Origin: Bombus terrestris
Taxonomy: Eukaryota; Arthropoda; Insecta; Hymenoptera; Apidae
Length of the DNA stretch: 64,000 bases
Assembly (NCBI RefSeq): GCF_910591885.1
Contig: NC_063271.1
Coordinates: 8,983,001-9,047,000, forward strand
Direction: 5' to 3'
Position numbers and translations under genes: made by a program. Shown piece by piece: positions 61,251-64,000 of this stretch (position 1 is the first letter of the stretch; the number at the start of each line of letters is the position of its first letter). The notes beneath the pieces are model-generated. The model was not told where the DNA came from, made no database searches, and saw only the letters and a list, made by a program, of their open reading frames with translations.

Positions 61251-64000
61251 CTATTCTTGATGAAGCTTTGCTAATGTATGTCTTACTTTCTGCAAAACCC
61301 CAGTCATTTGTTCATACTTACCTGTCGAATCAGGTAAGTTCTCAAAATTAATTAAATTGCAAATATTCTTTGAAAATTTTTCAGATGGTGGCAATTTGTT
61401 ATACGGAGACGTACTCTGTAATACAGGTGTACCAAAGTCAATAGACTTCACACTTCCATAACTTGTATTAATTCCATTTTGACGGATACGATTTGATTCT
61501 GGAGTAATCTCATTACTAGGTGGTGGCATATCAGATTTTGATACTGAATTCGAAGAATTGCTTTTTGATGAAATATCTGAGTTTGATTTCTGGAGTTCTA
61601 CAAGCAGTTGCTTTTTTATGTTCTCCAATTCGGATAACGACGGAGAATTCGCTCGTAAAGAAGGCGATGTAGTATCTTCCTGAAATGTTTTGTACAAAAA
61701 TGTTTATCCCATCTTTTAATACACGCTACGAAAATATTTTATCCTTCTTCTTATCCTTCTACAATTAATACTGGACAAAATGCTAAATGTATGTAATATC
61801 TTTTATACATACTAATGTTTCAGAAAATTGTAATTCTTGAGAATGATAATCTGAATCCTCAGATATTGATGTTGATTGTAATAATAATGGTTCTGATGGT
61901 TTTGCAGAAGATTCTTGTGGTAATAGTGGTTCTGGCGGTTTTACAGGAGAGTCCTGTGGCAACGGTGGTATAAACAGCCCATTAGTAGGTACACACTCTA
62001 CTGGACTATCTACTTAATACAAAATAAAAATGTTTTTATAACATATGCATTTAATTAGTAGAATATGTGAATTTTAAAAGAATTTTTGCGTGTAAATATA
62101 CAGTTTCTGTACCTTCTACATCCTCAATTTCCATTTCAGTAGGTTCTGGCACTGGACTGTCTTTTGATGTATTACTAAAAACTTTGAGTTTTTTTCTCTT
62201 ATATCCATCGTCTGCCATTCTTCCTTTTAATTTTAACAACATTCTTTGTTTGCTATGAATAGTCAACATTGTTGATACGGAATATTTCCCTTCCTCCTAT
62301 TGTTCATAATAAATGTTTAGTACGTTTGATTTTGTAGGAATCTATTACTTTTATACAATTTACTGTTGCTTACATCCCAAGTACCAGGTGGAGCTGGTAC
62401 ATTGAAACCAGGAAAGTCATATATTTTTTTTACGTCATATTGATCTCTGTCTTTTTCTTCAACAATTTGTCCTAGTTCATCATTAGGATCTTCTTCTGCA
62501 ATGCCATCAGAATTGAATAGGGACAAACCAGAGTGTTGCAAATGTGCTTCCTCTAACCATCCTGGAGGATAGCCAAGCTTCCTCATTCTGGGAAAATTAT
62601 TTTTATATACAAAAATTAAGATTGATAAACATCATACAATCCATATTTATAATCTGTTTACATTTAACAAATTAAATACTTTTCTTAATTTTATTCTATT
62701 ACCTATGATTTTTTTAAAATTATAACGTGAAATTTAATTAATTACCTATATATATGTCTAGGTAATTCATTACTTCTGAGACCTAGTGCATTACGTAAAT
62801 TGTTACTTAACTGACCAGGGATTATATGATCAAATCTATAATCATTTCCCAAATGATATCTAACACCTTTTGAATTTGCTTTCATATTGAAATTTTTTCG
62901 ATTTGCATCTATAACAGCATAATTTCGTGGTTCTGTACAATCTCGTACATTATGATTTCCCAAACAATTAAAACACGTAACATTTTGTAAGCTACCCCCC
63001 GGATATTTACTTGAGTTGGATTTTGTATCATCAGACTCATTATCACATAATATATATTTCTAAAATAATAAATAATAACATTAAAACAATAAGAGTAATT
63101 AACAATTTAGCTATTCGGAGTAATCAGTATTAAATAGTTTTTTCTTATATGTAAATATTGAACAATACAATAAAAAAACAGACCCTACTATAAGATGGAA
63201 CATCAAATTCATCTCCAAGTCTTGGCTGTTTATCTACAGTAAATAATGTATCACATATTATATCCTGACTATCATCACTCCCTGTCTTAATATTGATAGA
63301 TTGACTTATAGAATCAGTATCATTATCCCAAACTTCTAACGTTAAACCATTATCATTTTCTTGACATTTAATCTTGGAAGATACTAACTCCTCTAGAAAC
63401 ACTTTTATTCTTTTACTATATTGCCTAAAAAATTCAATAAAGGAAATGGAATTAAAAGTTACCTCGATAAGAAAACATTAAAAACTAGTTACAAATTATT
63501 ATTTTAATGTGTTTACTAGGTGATGCAACTCACTTAAGACCAAAATAACTTATTTTATCATATATAATTAGAATGATTATATTATATATAATAACAAATT
63601 GAAATAAAAAGCGACACTGATATATGTATGTTTATTCAGCCATTATTCAGCATATGTCGTTTTAGGTTATATGAACAAGTATTAAATTTACCCATTCTAC
63701 TCGAAAATTTATAAAGAATATATATATATATATGTGTGTGTGTACATATGTACATATATTATATATTAATAGCAAATAACAATTTTTTACCATGCAATGT
63801 TTTCATCTCGAAACATAACCTTCAAAAGTGGTGTCGATGAACTCTCACTATCACAAGTTTCCATTGTAGATGCATTTTTATTATTATCCATGTAATTATT
63901 GGTTACATTCATCTTATTCTCATTGTTGTTCGGTAATGAATTTTTCTCAGTTGAACATTCACTTTGGTCATTGTCAGTAATATTGACAATATCTTGGCTT
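61251..64000 (-). CDS. Zcchc8: Zinc finger CCHC domain-containing protein 8, C-terminal part
   Basis: ZCCHC8 is a scaffold of the nuclear exosome targeting (NEXT) complex with MTR4 and RBM7, working in RNA surveillance in the nucleus. At least seven exons are seen and the gene continues beyond 64000. In order they encode an acidic/Ser-rich N-terminal region, the zinc knuckle CFNCLGNHNVRDC (C-x2-C-x4-H-x4-C), RYHLGNDYRFDHIIPGQLS, LPRHIYR and the PSP domain (MRKLGYPPGWLEEAHLQHSG, YDFPGFNVPAPPG). A Ser/Pro-rich stretch (DSPVPEPTEMEIED) follows, and the C-terminal MTR4-activating type motif NLINFENLPDSTGKYEQM. The stop is at 61251. Exon bounds near the end include 61251-61679 and 61813-62009. Only the start is missing because of the window edge. 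Confidence 0.92.
63716..63765. repeat. TA/TG microsatellite in a ZCCHC8 intron
   Basis: (TA)n followed by (TG)n and ACATATGTACATAT palindromic units. It is simple-sequence DNA within an intron. Confidence 0.8.

Noticed and set aside
1..64000. CRISPR arrays, prokaryotic defence systems, operons, tRNA or rRNA genes
   Set aside because: No regular spacer-repeat array, no tRNA B-box-like hairpin set or rRNA sequence was seen; intron-rich genes and animal elements show this is a nuclear insect genome.

Overview
The window is nuclear DNA of an animal, most likely a hymenopteran insect and probably a bee. The basis is a very AT-rich background, short GT-AG introns, conserved single-copy animal genes with insect-like gene structure, and insect-type mobile elements (an R1-like LINE, a Ty3/gypsy relative, mariner, Tc1 and piggyBac remnants). 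The species assignment is inference. All coding models were read by eye from translated exons and splice sites, and no database search was run.

Layout. From 1 to 24 kb the genes are densely packed housekeeping genes: the 3' end of mitoguardin (MIGA, +), a small CS-domain protein (-), ARPC5 (+), PDCD10/CCM3 (-), the splicing factor XAB2/SYF1 (+), FBXO42 (-), a KDEL-motif protein O-glucosyltransferase of the POGLUT2/3 type (+), the SS18 homologue (-) and the copper chaperone CCS (+). Many neighbours are divergent pairs with 0.7-1.3 kb between start codons. From 24 to 38.3 kb lies an accessory zone. It holds two tandem, single-exon asteroid-type (XPG-fold) nuclease genes with a mobile-element cluster between and after them, plus a small two-exon gene with an H15-like winged-helix domain. 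From 39 to 64 kb come OSBPL8/ORP8 (-), TAF7 (+), SMIM14 (+) and the C-terminal part of ZCCHC8 (-), separated by long AT-rich spacers.

Points that stand out: (1) the first ARPC5 intron has a textbook U12-type 5' splice site and branch site, but frame and sequence force a rare AT-AA (or shifted TA-AG) ending; (2) the asteroid gene duplication is about 3.1 kb per unit, and the second copy now starts 45 bp after a mariner MITE; (3) a 383-bp solo LTR with a perfect 4-bp target-site duplication is nested in a dead gypsy pol whose catalytic glutamate codon has become a stop; (4) a dispersed foldback/MITE family is present in at least four copies; (5) a large imperfect inverted repeat sits just upstream of TAF7. 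I found no CRISPR, operon or prokaryotic system, and no tRNA or rRNA gene.

The gene products act in separate processes: actin nucleation, mitochondrial fusion, splicing, transcription and chromatin, ubiquitin ligation, ER glycosylation, lipid transfer at contact sites, and RNA surveillance. Nothing suggests a functional cluster apart from the asteroid pair.
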